Positions 22,898-34,514 of a stretch of DNA of 64,000 nt are shown here, piece after piece; position 1 is the first letter of the stretch; every line of letters starts with the position of its first letter. Both the position numbers and the translations under genes were made by a program. The stretch covers positions 29,664 to 93,663 of the forward strand of contig NW_019775303.1 in the NCBI RefSeq assembly GCF_001039355.2, read 5' to 3'. The stretch is from Lingula anatina. Its lineage: Eukaryota > Brachiopoda > Lingulata > Lingulida > Lingulidae. The notes beneath the pieces are model-generated. The model had not been told where the DNA came from, did not search any database, and saw only the letters and a program-made list of their open reading frames with translations.

Positions 22898-24143
22898 GGC
22901 AATTTAAATGGAGAAGTAAGGGTATGTGTGCTGTCATTAATATCGATATGTACTGTTTTATTATACATGAAAAAGCACACTATACATGGAGCAACCGTGT
23001 TTTGGAGTTTTATTGACTTTGTATTGATACCAGGAAATCTCCTAAAAGTTAATCCTGTATTTGAACAGAAAATGAATCTCTTCTATCAGACAAACTTTCG
23101 CTTCCTACGTATAGCCAAATGGCATCATTGTGCGTGACAGCAGACACACACAGATTCGATTATTGCATGCCAAACAGTAGTTGCGTGAACCAGCCAAGAA
23201 GTTCTTGACAAAAGGAAGGAGCGAGATGACTATCATCGTGATATAGAATTATCGATACGGCTATATTATCCCAGTCTTAAGGAAGCGGTAACGTGCTTTC
23301 ATAGATCGGCTGGCAAATTCAACCAGACTGGTGCGATATTAGACATGATAGAAAGATAAATCATAAATCATCAGTGTGAAGATAGTGACACATTACGATA
23401 TGAAAAGAATCTTAAGTTACGAGAAAGAATATGCCGACTCCACTAATTGTGTAATAAATAATAAGTCAATGTGTACGTGGTTTCAGATTCAAGAGTTACA
23501 TGTGTAACTTTGGGTGATGAGCATTACGAACGCTTCATGTCTTTGTAGTAAGACAGCCTAAAGCTTGGCACAGTGTGTCAGTGCAAGCCCAGTCCATCGG
23601 ATGTTTTAACTGATTGTCACAAAATGCTTCGAGATATAATGCACAACGTAATGTTGGTTACGAATGGAGCCACTTTTCTGAATTCGGCCTTGTTATGCCT
23701 AATTTAAGCAGGTCAGTTGTAATTAACAGAGAGTGGGCTTATGATAGAAGACTGACGTCTTGCGATTTTTACATATTAATTTGTATATATAGACCTAATT
23801 AACTTTTGTTTCTACAATATGTACGTTCTTATAAGAACTTGTTCAGACATTTGCAATAACTGCGTGTGCGTGTTTAAACGCTTGATATTTGAACTGCTTT
23901 TTTATTTTCGATGACAGGTATACAATGAGCTCGTATTTCGATACCATGTCGTTGGCGCAATGCGGGTGAGATCAATACAATCATTACTTATGTTGAGACA
24001 AATTCTATCTCCGATTCTTTATGATTTCCTAGATATCCTTTGCCGTGTACGTAGTTGGTAACTATAACAAGAAAAAATACGATGTTAGGGTAAGATCATA
24101 AGTCAAATAAAGCCAATCCCAAATGGCAACCCTGTTTATTTAT
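22898..24143. other. Intergenic, nothing recognised
   Basis: No exon with both splice context and coding character, and no repeat obvious by eye. Confidence 0.5.
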
Positions 24144-25529
24144 TACACTCTTGCCCAAAATGGTTGGTACACGGAAATTTTGGGATGCATAGCGCCCTGT
24201 TTCTTTCATTATTATTGATATTATCAAATTAATACTGTTTATATTTTTAAATATGTGAAGCTGGAGGATTGGTTAAGTCAAGGAGAAACATCCAATGCAA
24301 ATGTGAAAAAAGCGTTAATTTATTTAGGTATTGTTTTTCTCATGCCCCCAAAAAGAGTACTTTGTTACATAACAGTACCAAGTGAAAAATTAAACATAAA
24401 TGTATACTGTGATTGACAATTAATATGAAATTAAGGGAAATTGTCAAGAAACATCTTCAGAGTTCATTATTAATCTCAATAGCGGGTATGCCCACCCCGA
24501 GCTTGGACAATGGCCGCCAAACGGCATGGCATACTGTGAACTAGAGTTACAGCTCTTTGGAGAGGAATTCTGGTCCATTCATATTGAAGGGCATCTCGCA
24601 GTTCATCTAGATTTGCAGGGGGAGGGTTTCTCCTCTGAATAGCACGCCCAAGTTCGTCCCACATGTGCTCAATTGGGTTTGCATCTGGGCTTCTTGCTGG
24701 CTGTGGCATCTGCTGAATGTTGTTTTGTCAAATAAAGTCTGCAATTAAGCGGGCTGTGTGTTGAGTTGCATTGTCCTGTTGCAATCTGAAATTGTCTCTG
24801 TATATCCCTGTTGCGAATGGCTCCATGTTCTGCTGGAGAATGTCTCTGTATCTGGCAGCGTTAAGGTTTTCATCCAGAGGAAGCAATGGGCAAATGTCGT
24901 TCCTGCAAATGGCACCCCAAACATGTACTGAACCACCTCCTCCAGCTATGAGAGTGCGTAGGCTTCCTTGGGGGAGGCTGTTAACTGAAAATATCCAGGA
25001 AATAATAGCTGGAGGGACGAACTTGGGCGTGCTATTCACAGGACAAACCCTCCCCCTGCAATCTGGATGAACTGCGAGATGCCCTTCAATATGAATGGAC
25101 CAGAATTCCTCTCCAAAGAGCTGTAAGTCTAGTTCACAGTATGCCACGCCGTTTGGCGGCCATTAACCAAGCTCGGGGTGGGCATACCCGCTATTGAGAT
25201 TAATAATGAACTCTGAAGATGTTTCTTGAAAATTTCCCTTAATTTCATATTAATTGTCAATCACAGTATAAATTTATGTTTAATTTTTCACTTGGTACTG
25301 TTATGTAAAAAAAGTAATCTTTTTGGGGGCATGAGAAAAAATACCTAAATAAATTAACGCTTTTTTTCACATTTGCATTGGTTGTTTGTCCTTGACTTAA
25401 CCAATCCTCCAGCTTCACATATTTAACAATATAAACAGTCTTAATTTGGTAATATCAATAATAATGAAAGAAACAGGGCGATATGCATCCCAAAATTTCC
25501 GTGTACCAACCATTTTGGGCAAGAGTGTA
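24144..25529. mobile_element. Fold-back Tc1/mariner element with arms of about 0.5 kb
   Basis: Bounded by TA (24144-24145 and 25528-25529) with termini CACTCTTGCCCAAAATGG and its inverse. The inverted similarity is not limited to short TIRs. Arms 24146-24660 and 25014-25527 match throughout and include the 3' part of the transposase gene, so the right half is an inverted copy of the left. The unique centre (24661-25013) holds part of the catalytic domain. Internal stops show it cannot transpose by itself. Confidence 0.85.
24476..25013 (-). pseudogene. Tc1-type transposase, C-terminal part, broken
   Basis: Minus-strand blocks in Tc1 order: GGGSVHVWGAICR, LNAARYRDIL, FRLQQDNATQHTA, then (after an in-frame TGA) QPARSPDANPIEHMWDELGR, NLDELRDAL, SMPCRLAAIVQARGGHTRY and stop. 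QQDNA and SPDANPIEHMWDELGR carry the second and third catalytic acidic positions of DDE transposases. The N-terminal DNA-binding half is missing, replaced by the inverted arm. A TGA at about 24723 interrupts the frame. Confidence 0.9.
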
Positions 25530-26501
25530 TCTTCACAATAAAATGCACAGCTAGTGCATGCTCGGACACAAAACACATTGAGTCTGGGGTTCATTTGACG
25601 AGATAAGAACGAAAAGCCCTGATTGTTTTACATTTCTCTGCTGCAGTTGCACACCCACGTTCATAAAGAATATGGTTTTCCTTTTTCTCTGATGATATGA
25701 ACACCTAATCGCTATCGGCGCTATCGACAGCAAAGCAGGGATGCCCATTGTGTTCTCTGCTACTTAGCTAGCTAAAGCGAGTCTTTGCAACCGCAATGAC
25801 CTGTTTGAGACCTTTCCGCGAATCCTATGGCAGGAATGAAAATATACCGTACTCGTGTAAAGGATGTAAGTGCTTAATCTGAACCAAACGTATGGTTGTG
25901 GTGAGCCAAGAGATTGCTAGGTAAGGTAAGGGCTGTCAACGTTCACCGCTATTAATGTAAGATTGATGTTCCACTGTGCAATATAATGAAGTTTTACTAC
26001 GTAACATTTCATTCCACGGCGGATCCTCCCATCAGAGTTCCTTTGGGGTTGCTAGGTTCTACTTTGGTTATTACTGTTGGTTTGCAACATTTTAGGAGCG
26101 CATTATCATATGTATTGAGAGGTCCACATATTGAAAGATGCACAAGTCTTTCTGTAGCCATCAATGGTTTCTCTACTAAAATGTCAGCTGGATTGCAATT
26201 ATTCGGACCGTAGTGGAAACAAATCGATCTGCTGAGGGTGATGAACTGGTATGACGGTCAAGTCGAATATCATTTAGCATGTTTTTGAAGTCGCAATTGA
26301 ACTTCTCTGAGGGCGTAGGAGGGCGGATTATATCAACTGCATGATAGTCAAACAGCATTATAAAGAGATTGCTTGCTTGGTTGGAGCAGATTGATGTACA
26401 GGCTATTTATGTACACTGCCAATCGATTATATGCGAATTGTAATACCAGACATCTACGCTATACAATCAATGACACCAGCAGAGACATTCATGTGCAGTG
26501 G
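25530..26501. other. Intergenic, nothing recognised
   Basis: Short open frames only, none with a domain signature or convincing splice sites. Confidence 0.5.
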
Positions 26502-26717
26502 CAGATTTAAGGGGGATTTCTGATATAAATCACACCAATGGTCCCCTCTTGAAATTAGAATTTTGACTAGCTGAATTATACCATATGGCACCGTTCGCCC
26601 TCTGAAATACCAAAGTTTTTTGGGGCCCTTCAGCTGGGGGGGGGGGGTCGGTTTCGCGTCCGCGGCTTGTCATTCCTAAAAAACGGACCCCCTTCAAATA
26701 ATCCTGGATCCGCCCCT
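26502..26717 (-). repeat. Dispersed repeat (GGGGCGGATCCAGGATT family), copy 1
   Basis: The minus strand starts GCAGGGGCGGATCCAGGATT, passes a G/C homopolymer and GGGCCCCAAAAAACTTTGG, and ends near AATCTGCCACT. The same parts in the same order occur on the plus strand at 50505-50722. Confidence 0.75.
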
Positions 26718-26793
26718 GCATGTATGCTGGTATGTATGCATCTCTGACTTTATTGAATGTGTATTTCACCCAACTTTTCAGGGCATTGGGAAG

Positions 26794-27480
26794 ATGGTTG
26801 CGATGTTTGCCTGCAGACGGCGACAATTGTGGCAATATTTGTGCCTTATGAGCCATGCACTTTTCGTTCTGGCTGAAACAAACCCAAGTCAGTGCGAGCA
26901 TAAGGAGTCCCACGGTCTCTACGATGCAAGAGAGACCATAGATGTCGCCAATGTGAAGGGTATGGGGCTGAAGTGGAACCTCGAGACCAGTCTGTCAGTA
27001 GTCGGTGTTAAGGTTGTAAATTTATACCAAGTGAATTTGACCATGCAGCTTCAGAAACACCCACTTTCGTTGGTAGAACTGACTTACATGTGTGTGACTG
27101 AAGTTGAATGCATCCTCAAACCTCCACCGAGAAATATCATATCATCTATGCCGAGTGAGATCACCTTTTCATCCTCCTGTCCTTTTAAGGATGTTACAAT
27201 AGGTGAACGTTTTCTCTTTATAATAAGGACTATAGTTCAAGACCAAACCAAAAAGACAGAAGTCGCCCACACAGTTTACTATCCCGTCAACAAACAAAAT
27301 TTAGACATTGTTGCTGGTGTCTGCGGGTTTCAGTACCCTCAACACCCGACGGGAATGACCAATATGACTTACTGCCCAGACTCCAAGATAGTCGTGTGTT
27401 CATCACAAGAGGCTCTTAGATCTGGGTTTGCTGTGGTGTTGCTTGCAGGGTTTGTGTGCATTAGGACATTATTTTCTTAG
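26794..27480 (+). CDS. Orphan secreted protein, probably GPI-anchored
   Basis: 228 codons in one exon. The N-terminus has basic residues and a hydrophobic run (LWQYLCLMSHALFVLAE), as in a signal peptide. The C-terminus ends in a hydrophobic tail (SGFAVVLLAGFVCIRTLFS) preceded by small residues (CSSQEALRS), the usual GPI-attachment pattern. The body has about eight cysteines (QCEH, YMCVTEVEC, SSCPF, AGVCGF, TYCPD, VVCSS), one N-linked site in NLTMQ and another in NMTYC. A TTTTCAG acceptor 13 bases before the ATG suggests an upstream non-coding exon, and AATAAA occurs at 27880. I do not recognise the family. Expected place: the outer face of the plasma membrane. Confidence 0.7.
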   Translation: MVAMFACRRRQLWQYLCLMSHALFVLAETNPSQCEHKESHGLYDARETIDVANVKGMGLKWNLETSLSVVGVKVVNLYQVNLTMQLQKHPLSLVELTYMCVTEVECILKPPPRNIISSMPSEITFSSSCPFKDVTIGERFLFIIRTIVQDQTKKTEVAHTVYYPVNKQNLDIVAGVCGFQYPQHPTGMTNMTYCPDSKIVVCSSQEALRSGFAVVLLAGFVCIRTLFS

Positions 27481-27879
27481 TGTGATTTTTGATTAGATAA
27501 CAGTGTGGTTACTGAAGTCAACTCTGTGTCGATCGCAGAAGATTTTCTAAGAAGGAAATGTGCAAGCTCACAACTTGTGTCTGTGTTCCACCTCATTCTG
27601 GTGCCACCAGACAGAGTAAAGACTGGGAGTGATGTTTGGCACTTGTGCCAAAGTTAATGTACGAGATTGAATCAGCTAGAACTTTTCCTGGCGAAGACAT
27701 TACGTCAGTTATGACGTAGGCTAATTGTTGCAGCCAAGAAAGATATTGTTACTCAGGGAAACTTCAACAGGGAGTTTGTGACGCTCTTTTAAATGCTACG
27801 GAAAAATATGTCTGGTGTAGCAACAATATAACAAGCATAATGTGAACATCCATTCTTTGGCGGGATATTTTAACGTTAG

Positions 27880-27885
27880 AATAAA
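27880..27885 (+). terminator. AATAAA polyadenylation signal candidate
   Basis: About 400 bases after the orphan protein stop codon; the first canonical signal on that strand. Confidence 0.4.
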
Positions 27886-30536
27886 AGAATGGCAAGTGGA
27901 AGCAGAAGGAATTATTATTACATGTAACAGTACTAGTCTATATATTTCTTTTTACATTTCTGTTTTGTTGTGACTGACTTTTATTATTTGTAATACACGA
28001 ATGTTGCCGTTTTCATTAAGAATCCCCGATGACGCGTATTGATTTTACGACCAGATATTTGATGCACAGTATTAAGAAGATAATGGACGATGCTTTTATT
28101 AAATATATGTTATGTATATCCCCCCCCCCTCAAAGTGTGTGTATGGAAGCGTATGAATACGTGTATGAATAATGATATTGATTAACAATGAATAATAGGT
28201 ATAATTTGACAAAAAGAGAGAAAAACCTCAGAAAAAAATGTGAAGATGTTGCGGAGAGAAGGTCTGGGTATATGAAAGCGTCTGTGGTTATTTTTTACGG
28301 CCATTCCGTTATTTGGCCATTGCTGCTAGCAGCTGTTTTAGTGCTAGTGCATCTTTCCGTTTTTATAAATAGGAACATAGCTTTCTTATCCCGCTTGCAT
28401 TAAGGGGTGCATGGCGTTTTAGTATGGTAGCCATGAGAGTTATATAATAGGGTACATGTACATGCGTACATATTATCATATACACACGATCTAGTCTGTA
28501 TCAGGACTATCATGTGTTGAAATAGACACTTGATCATTATACGGATTTTTTTTCATATGAGAACTATTATTGCACTTTGCTCGCTGCCAGAACATTATCT
28601 AAAACTAAAAGCATTATAGTATACCTGAAGTCTACGTTAGAACCCTTATTTTGATATATAAGGCATGTGATATCGAATACCATTTTGAAACTGTTGGATA
28701 TCAGGTAACGGGCCTGTTGCCGGTTATAAAAAATGAAAAACTGACGATACGTGTAAAACTTTGAGGATTTGTGCACGAAAATATAGCTAGAAATAATGGT
28801 TAGAGTTTACGACTATATATATATAATATTCAAAGTCATAATTGTTCCGTACAAGAGCGGGGGGGGGGGGGTCAAATTACAAATGTGTACAAGCACGAAG
28901 GCGAAGACACACACACAAACACAGACACACACACACACACACAAAGTGATCTTTTACAATATTTATGTCCAGTAAATTACTCAATTTAGCAGTTGCATTG
29001 CTTTGCAAATTCTAGGTCTTGCCATATGTAAGACAGAATATTGATCGTCTGACCAGAGGCCAACATTATGCGTTAAATTGGTGATTTATGGCTAGCGTTC
29101 AACATGCGCGGTGTTTTCCACATTACCGATATTTAAGCATAATGCAATGATTGGGTGTTGATTTTAACAGCGAATTAAGAACAAATGTTCTCGTCAGTAT
29201 TCTAGATTTTGTACTTTTTATCTAAAAAATACTTAAAGGAGCAGTTATCTAATAGGGGGAGCCGGAGTAAGTTGAACCTTTGGGTACGTTGGCCACTCGT
29301 CAATTTATGAAAAGATAAAGAATCTCAACATCAAATAATTACAAGAAAATGCGTAAAATACATTTATGACGTTTACATGAATTGCTATATCATAAACGAA
29401 TAAGGTGCCAACTTGCCCCGACCCAGAGGCCAACTTGGCCTACCTGACGTCAGTATTTTTTTTTTTTTTTTTTCAAATTTTCAGTCATGTGGCATTACAT
29501 TTGGAAAACAAGTACGTTGCATCTGTAGCTTAAGTCCTTGTTGCTCGGTCTAAAACTACCAGTTTTGGTGCTGTAACTTATTTTCATTTGGTTCCACAAG
29601 GCCAAAAGTGTCTAACTGGGCCAATTAGCCCCGGTCTGCCCAACTTTTGGCACTGGGTGATGATATGATTTTCTTTTATATCCAGTCTAACTTGCAACAG
29701 GTGCTACATGGTCTCTGACACGTAGAGGCTAAGTTTTCCAGGTACAGAGGAAAGAATCACACTAACTGCAATGGCAAAACACTAGCTCTACTGCATCACA
29801 GCTACTGCAATAAAATATACCTGGCAAGAAAAATGCAGTCTGTCATGAAAATTTACATTTCTAAGAATCAATGATTCATTATAAAAGGCAGTGGATTGAT
29901 GGTTGAAACTGACATTAAATGTACATCTGTGTACATCAGAATGAAACACGTGCAAAACGATGTATTACCCGTAAGGATATTGATTTCATTGATTCCAAAT
30001 AAATGTACATCTGCATGCCTGTTTGCTCGGTTTTGAATTCATAACACCATTCCGTTTTTATGCAAGTGTTTCTACGTTTACTTTAACGAATCATTTCATA
30101 TTTAATAATTTATACGAACTGACGGACGTAAAGTCAAACAGTTATACAATTCACAATTATACAATTCACAAGTACTAAACTGAATGGTTAAAATTGATCA
30201 ATATTGCAGCCGGTGAAGTGTGCCATTTACCCAGAGACGATTGATAATGAAATGGTGAAAATTTTATACATAAACTGACGACAAAAAAATCTTAAAATAA
30301 GACAAACCAGACAAGCTATTTGGTGCACACCCTCCACTCGTGTATATGTAGAGGGTAGGGTTAAAATTATAACACGTTAGATAATGCCGCAGAACTGAAT
30401 GCATAATCATACTATGAATTGCTTACGGTATAAAAGTCATTTACATTTTTGTTCATATTTGCGATGTCTTTCTTAGTTTCTTAGGTACATATATTGATGA
30501 AAAAAAGACAATTGAAATCTAATGAATATTAAATGT

Positions 30537-30661
30537 CAAGCACACTGCTACTAAACCGGTGTTTTACGGTTGCAATCATAATTTATTGTTATTTCAACTT
30601 CAAAAAGACCAATAAATTATGATTGCAACCGTAAAACACCGCTAAAGTTCGAGTGTGCTTA
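30537..30661. repeat. Palindrome with perfect 32-bp arms
   Basis: 30557-30588 is the exact reverse complement of 30610-30641 (arms begin CGGTGTTTTACGGTTGCAAT), with a 21-base spacer. A weaker outer match (AAGCACAC and GTGTGCTT) extends it to 30537-30661. Probably a recent palindromic MITE. Confidence 0.85.
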
Positions 30662-31001
30662 ACAATGAATATTCAGTTATTTCAACTGAAAGGGACATTT
30701 TACGAGCTACGCATTATCCAATGAAAGTCTTATACAGGGCAAGTTTATCACTCTAAACTTGATTTAATACATTTGTTATAGGTGGGAGGTATATACTTAA
30801 ACAAGACTTGACAAGTGAAGTGTTGAGGCTGCTGTGGGGTCATTTGGTGGCAGAAAATGAGTCTTTTTTCTAGGCTCGGCAGGGGTACACCCGCCCTTAT
30901 CACTTATATCTATTCTGTCTCTTAAAAATATCATTAGGAAATCTATTTTAGCCAAATAACTGTAAAACTACTCAAAAATTCATACTGTACATATGCAAAT
31001 A

Positions 31002-31037
<36 letters not shown>

Positions 31038-32066
31038 TCGTCACATATGTGGTAACTTTCTTACTTCTACAATGCATTGTATAAGATTTTTTTCATTTTC
31101 TTACTTACCTCTGTTTTCCAATTACTATTTTAGTTTGTTTTCCAATTACAATTTTAGTTTGTGTTACCTTCTCTGAAAGATGTTGTTCTAATTTTTCAAA
31201 CCTATAAATGGTTCAATCCATTGACTTTATTTTTGTAATTGTATGTTTCCTTTTTGACGTGTCATCCTTTTTATCACTGTTAATCAACTCGAGCGGAAAC
31301 TACATATACGAGACATGTGATTCGGACACACAACATGCACAGGGGAAGACTGAAGAGAAGAGTTTAACCTTTTTGTACTGGACTCGATTGTCATATGGCC
31401 TGTGATATTTATCTTGGACATAAGCAGTTATCGGGCATTCAAGGTGGAACAGGGTGAATCAACACGTTATCTTCACGATCCCTGCACGGCTCGTGTGCAC
31501 GCTAAACTTTAGAAGGGAGATCTTTTCAACGCCCCTTTAAGTCCCGAGCGGGGAAGTATTTGTTTGCAGAAACAATCTGAAAAGGACCACTTGAGTTAGT
31601 AATTGATGTTTTTTACATCACAATAAGCATTGATCGAGCTTTACATTGCTGTCGGCCCGATTCGATTACATTTTTCCAATCATCTTGTCATTGAAATGAA
31701 CGGCATTATTCATCCTGGTGGTATATTACCTGCTCTTTACCAATGATTTACTTACGATGAGTTTGTCGTACATTTTAATAATGAATCATTTTAAATATAT
31801 TATCTTACTACTTTTATGTCCATGAAGCATGTTGTCGTGACGCATTTAACTGACAGCAGAGTTGTCGACGAAGGGTAGAAATCTGTAAATATACACTCGT
31901 TTTTTAAATCCCATTTCATGTCACTGGACTTAAGTTCACGACGGACCGTGCTCTTGTTTATTCGTGCCCGGTAACAGAGGCTTTGTAAACACCTGTCAAG
32001 GTGACCAAATTAGCCTTTTAAAGGGGCAAATTTGTAATATTTTGCACGACGTGATAAACAAAACAG

Positions 32067-32072
32067 TTTATT
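32067..32072 (-). terminator. FUT8 polyadenylation signal candidate
   Basis: TTTATT on plus reads AATAAA on minus, about 85 bases after the FUT8 stop codon. Confidence 0.5.
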
Positions 32073-32157
32073 GTCCTCTGCAAGTGATAAAAAAGTATCA
32101 CATAAAATAAACGTAAACAGTAAAGCCTGCTTTACCATAATTACTATACACTAATTT

Positions 32158-32531
32158 CTATTTTTCTGATTTTACATTTGAAGCATTTGAAGTCGAAAAT
32201 TTTGCGTGATCTACAAAGGTTGCATTTGGATATGTCGGTAGTTTTACTGATTTAGAAGCCCATATTCCTTTGTAGCTAGGGAATAGTCCAATTTCGCCGG
32301 TCTTTAGAGATTTAGCATTTGAATAACCATTGTGATTGTCTATTGCAGAATACACTAAGTCGCCTGGCTCAAGCTTTAATTCACCTGAAAGACAGAAAAG
32401 AAATCATTAAAATATTTTATCTAACAACCTCAGCGAGAAAAAAGATATGTGAAAAGTATATTATTGTTTTATCTAACTGTATGTAGATTTGTATTTTCTG
32501 TCAGTAACATTGTATTGTGCTTCTTTTTGTT

Positions 32532-32578
<47 letters not shown>

Positions 32579-34453
32579 GAGAGAATGAAAGAAAGAGATT
32601 GAAAGCTAACTTCTATTTACCATTCCCGTCTTTCAGAGGAATATGGGCCAGAAGAATTTCCCTTAGTTGGTGACTTCCGCCTCCAAAATACCATGTGTCG
32701 TCCAGCGACCGATACTGGGCGGAGGCATCAGTGTGATGTGTCTGCATTAATTCGTATGCAAGCCTGCAAACCTAAATTGTTTTCAAAACCTTACGTTGAA
32801 AGAAATCATATAAAAACTTAACACCGATAAAAAACGCTTTTTATAATTTAATATGCAATATTTATCCTATTAGATCTTTAAATAAGATTAAATTAGTTTC
32901 AATAAGAACCATGTTGTTTATTTTGGTAGACAAAACACCAAATTAACAAATGGCGAGAGATTTTACTCTGAAACTTCGGTCGACAATATAAGTGTTAGCA
33001 ATCAAATGAGCTGGGCATTTCAAGATTTCTGGTATCAATCACTCAGAAAGAAATTTATTCACCTGAGATGAGAAGGTGCAAACCAGAAAGTTGGTTCGCG
33101 ACAAGAAATATGTGTCCATTATAATACCGAGTAGCGACGCCTCACTGTATCGCGTTTCTTCGCTTGCAGACTTTGATGTAGAGAGATCATTTAAGAATCT
33201 GTACTGAGGATATCTGTGAATGAAAAACAGTGAATGCACATCAGTGCTAGCTCTGTTTTCGTCTTTCATTTACTGTGCAATAGGTGTTTATGTCTGGCAA
33301 ACTATTTCTTCTCAGTTATATCTTCTAGGTGTTGTTGAAGGTTTGATCTTTCCCCTTTACTCGTAGAATAACGTATGTGATATTATGAACATTTAAATCA
33401 ATCAATCAATCAAAGAATTCGTTTATTTATTTCGATCATAACTGCTCTAATATAATAAGATATTGCCATTATAGAAATAACGCGCTCACTTTCTTCTGGC
33501 TTCTGCTACCACATCAGGGTCGTCTGTTGCGAGGTAAACACGAGGTAGATGGGCTGGCCTTGAAAATTGAGTCATCTGCTGATAGTCCTCTACAAACGAC
33601 ATGTATTCGTCTAATTCATGTCTTGTGGCCTCCTTGGTAGTTATTTTGTCGGTCCTTCTGATATGGACACTACAAGAAAAGGTGTTCGTTATCTTCGACT
33701 GACTCTAACTGGGGCAATGTGGGTGAGGGGGGGGGGCAAACATTTTCATGCTCCATGAATTATTATTATTATTATTATTATTATTGGTTTTCATCGCCCA
33801 AAAATTGGATTCTGAAATGACATTTGCTGGATTTTTAGATGTTTCATTTTTCACAACATAATATTCTCTAGCGATAGATTTGTCCAGGCATCCAGACATC
33901 CCGTGTGCTTTTTTATACACTTACCCTACAACAATACCATGGAAATTCAGTTTCCGAGCAGCACCTGATATGTAGTTTCTGGTTTTAGGCTGCAAACGAA
34001 AAAGATATCGAGCCAACTGTCCCACCCACCATACTGCTGGGTTACCATGCACAAGACGTAAATCACGTAAAATGTCTTCCGGTACGGCGAGGGGTAACGA
34101 CCGCGGTAACGGTTTCACGATGTCAAGGATCGGTAGGTCAATGACCTGTGTGTCATTTCTGTGGTTGGTACCTAAAACAAAAGCGAGTAAATTATATATC
34201 AAAAAGATTTTCACCGTGATATCCATTTTCTGTGTGTGTGATAAATAACAAACCTAGTTATCTCTGACTGTTTCACCCTATAAATTTATTGCATAACCGT
34301 GCATTTCTGCATGACTAAAGCGGCTTTTTGTAAAAACCGACCATAATTCTAGTACTGTAGTATGTGCTACTTTTAAATGCATATACATACTTCTGTAGGA
34401 TTTCAAGCTTTTAGTAAGTAAGTATGGAATAAAATAAGCAAGTACGTAAGCAA

Positions 34454-34514
<61 letters not shown>

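Larger units (their letters stand above)
27481..32066. other. Intergenic, no gene seen
   Basis: Contains C and G homopolymers (about 28121 and 28860), a CA-rich run (28911-28942), a poly-T run (29457-29474), a CCAACTTG..CCC-rich repeat remnant (29255-29660), a long palindrome (30537-30661) and a TTA microsatellite (31003-31035). Open frames such as 28188-28403 and 31208-31405 show no family signature. Confidence 0.5.
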
